From: Telluribacter sp035998675
Lineage (GTDB): Bacteria; Bacteroidota; Bacteroidia; Cytophagales; Spirosomataceae
Direction: 5' to 3'
Length of the DNA: 64,000 nucleotides
NCBI RefSeq assembly: GCF_035998675.1
Contig: NZ_DASYHI010000018.1
Coordinates: forward strand, 328,164 to 392,163
Shown: piece after piece, positions 63,698 through 64,000 of the stretch
How positions within the stretch are numbered: the stretch's first letter is position 1
Layout: each line of letters begins with the position of its first letter
Program-made: the position numbers and the translations under genes
Notes under the pieces: generated by a model
The model's database searches: none
What the model was told of the DNA's origin: nothing
The model's input: only the letters and a program-made list of their open reading frames with translations

Positions 63698-63826
63698 AAA
63701 TAAAAAGCCTTTTGGTATTGACCTGGTCAACCGCAAAAGGCTAATAGTAATCCAATAACTATGGCGTCATAAAAGCAAAAGACTCGCCCTGGGACGCTGT
63801 TCTTATGGGTAGCGTGGCGAGTACTG
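63698..63826 (-). ncRNA. candidate structured small RNA (possible RNA antitoxin) upstream of the Abi gene
   Basis: On the minus strand, downstream of a TATATTTG box, the sequence folds as three hairpins. The first is 7 bp (63782-63788 with 63816-63822) extended by 5 bp (63794-63798 with 63811-63815) across a 5-nt bulge. The second is a weak 5-bp hairpin (63744-63748 with 63758-63762). The third is a 9-bp stem (63706-63714 with 63734-63742) topped by 5 bp around a triloop, followed by a U-rich tract. The third hairpin is an intrinsic terminator before the Abi ATG. The predicted length is about 130 nt. No transcript evidence is available. Confidence 0.55.
63701..63742 (-). terminator. intrinsic terminator/attenuator before the Abi gene
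   Basis: A 9-bp stem with an upper 5-bp stem and a UUUUUAUUU tail on the minus strand, 19 bases before the Abi ATG. Confidence 0.7.
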
Positions 63827-63832
63827 TTGCTA

Positions 63833-63840
63833 CAAATATA
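63833..63840 (-). promoter_or_regulatory. -7 promoter box TATATTTG of the candidate small RNA
   Basis: This exact TAnnTTTG match places the RNA 5' end within a few bases of the first hairpin. Confidence 0.55.
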
Positions 63841-63879
63841 GCTTAAATAATTGTACCTTCTAAGATTATGTTTTGGAAA

Positions 63880-64000
63880 CTAATTTGGCATTCTATTTAG
63901 GAATATGGTTGCAAAAGCGATTTGTATCATGGCCTCAGAAGATTCTACGGTTTTCTCATAATCCTTAGCCAGTCGGCGTCTGAAATTGAGCCATCCAAAT
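63880..64000 (-). mobile_element. 3' end of an IS5-like DDE transposase gene (continues past window)
   Basis: The minus strand from 63999 to the TAG stop at 63880 encodes a 39-residue tail beginning FGWLNFRRRLAKDYEKTVES and ending AFATIFLNRMPN. This matches the C-terminal end of IS5-type transposases, which close with a W-x-N/F-R-R-x-x-K-D-Y-E helix. The rest of the element is outside the window. The terminal inverted repeat should lie near 63841-63879 but I cannot prove it without the other end. Confidence 0.75.

Overview
The window is about 64 kb of a Bacteroidota chromosome, most likely from the order Cytophagales. Several things point there. Two secreted proteins carry type IX secretion (T9SS) sorting tails. 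There is a bacillithiol glycosyltransferase (BshA), a LuxE-type acyl-protein synthetase, SPII lipoproteins and a DUF4834 protein. Starts lack Shine-Dalgarno sites, and many genes have a TAnnTTTG -7 promoter box. No rRNA, tRNA or CRISPR array was seen.

Layout. 1-1.8 kb: 3' part of infB. 2-5.7 kb: small unknown genes, then an XRE repressor divergent from an unknown gene overlapping a PIN-domain gene. 5.7-12.2 kb: M23 peptidase lipoprotein, ruvB, several orphan genes and topoisomerase IB. 12.3-20.9 kb: a minus-strand carbohydrate/surface block (GH127-type glycosidase, esterase, DUF5009 acyltransferase, CotH-like T9SS protein, GMC oxidoreductase with its small subunit). 21-32 kb: DsbA-like protein, sigma54-type response regulator without an HTH, LuxE-like ligase, SGNH-MBOAT acetylation pair, histidine kinase, hemA, EamA transporter. 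32-36.2 kb: T9SS beta-helix protein, YdcF, fatty acid hydroxylase. 37.5-43.4 kb: complete RND tripartite efflux operon. 43.5-47.2 kb: bshA, UbiA prenyltransferase, purN. 47.2-54 kb: LruC-domain lipoprotein, nitrilase, SGNH membrane protein, DUF1206. 54-62.7 kb: carB without its allosteric domain, BamA/TamA-like barrel, thioredoxin-fold lipid/envelope protein, nuoC-nuoB-nuoA. 62.8-64 kb: an accessory end with an Abi_2 (AbiD/F) HEPN protein, a candidate structured small RNA 5' of it, and the 3' end of an IS5-like transposase.

The most interesting locus is 62780-63840. A HEPN RNase-type Abi protein is preceded on the same strand by a perfect TAnnTTTG promoter, a run of hairpins and an intrinsic terminator placed just before the start codon. 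This is the layout expected of an RNA-antitoxin/HEPN-toxin system, and an insertion sequence borders it. The second is the repressor/PIN module at 3920-5698, with an inverted-repeat operator over the repressor promoter and a PIN protein that has lost one catalytic acid. A third, genome-scale signal is strong enrichment of the palindrome GTAC in all codon phases.
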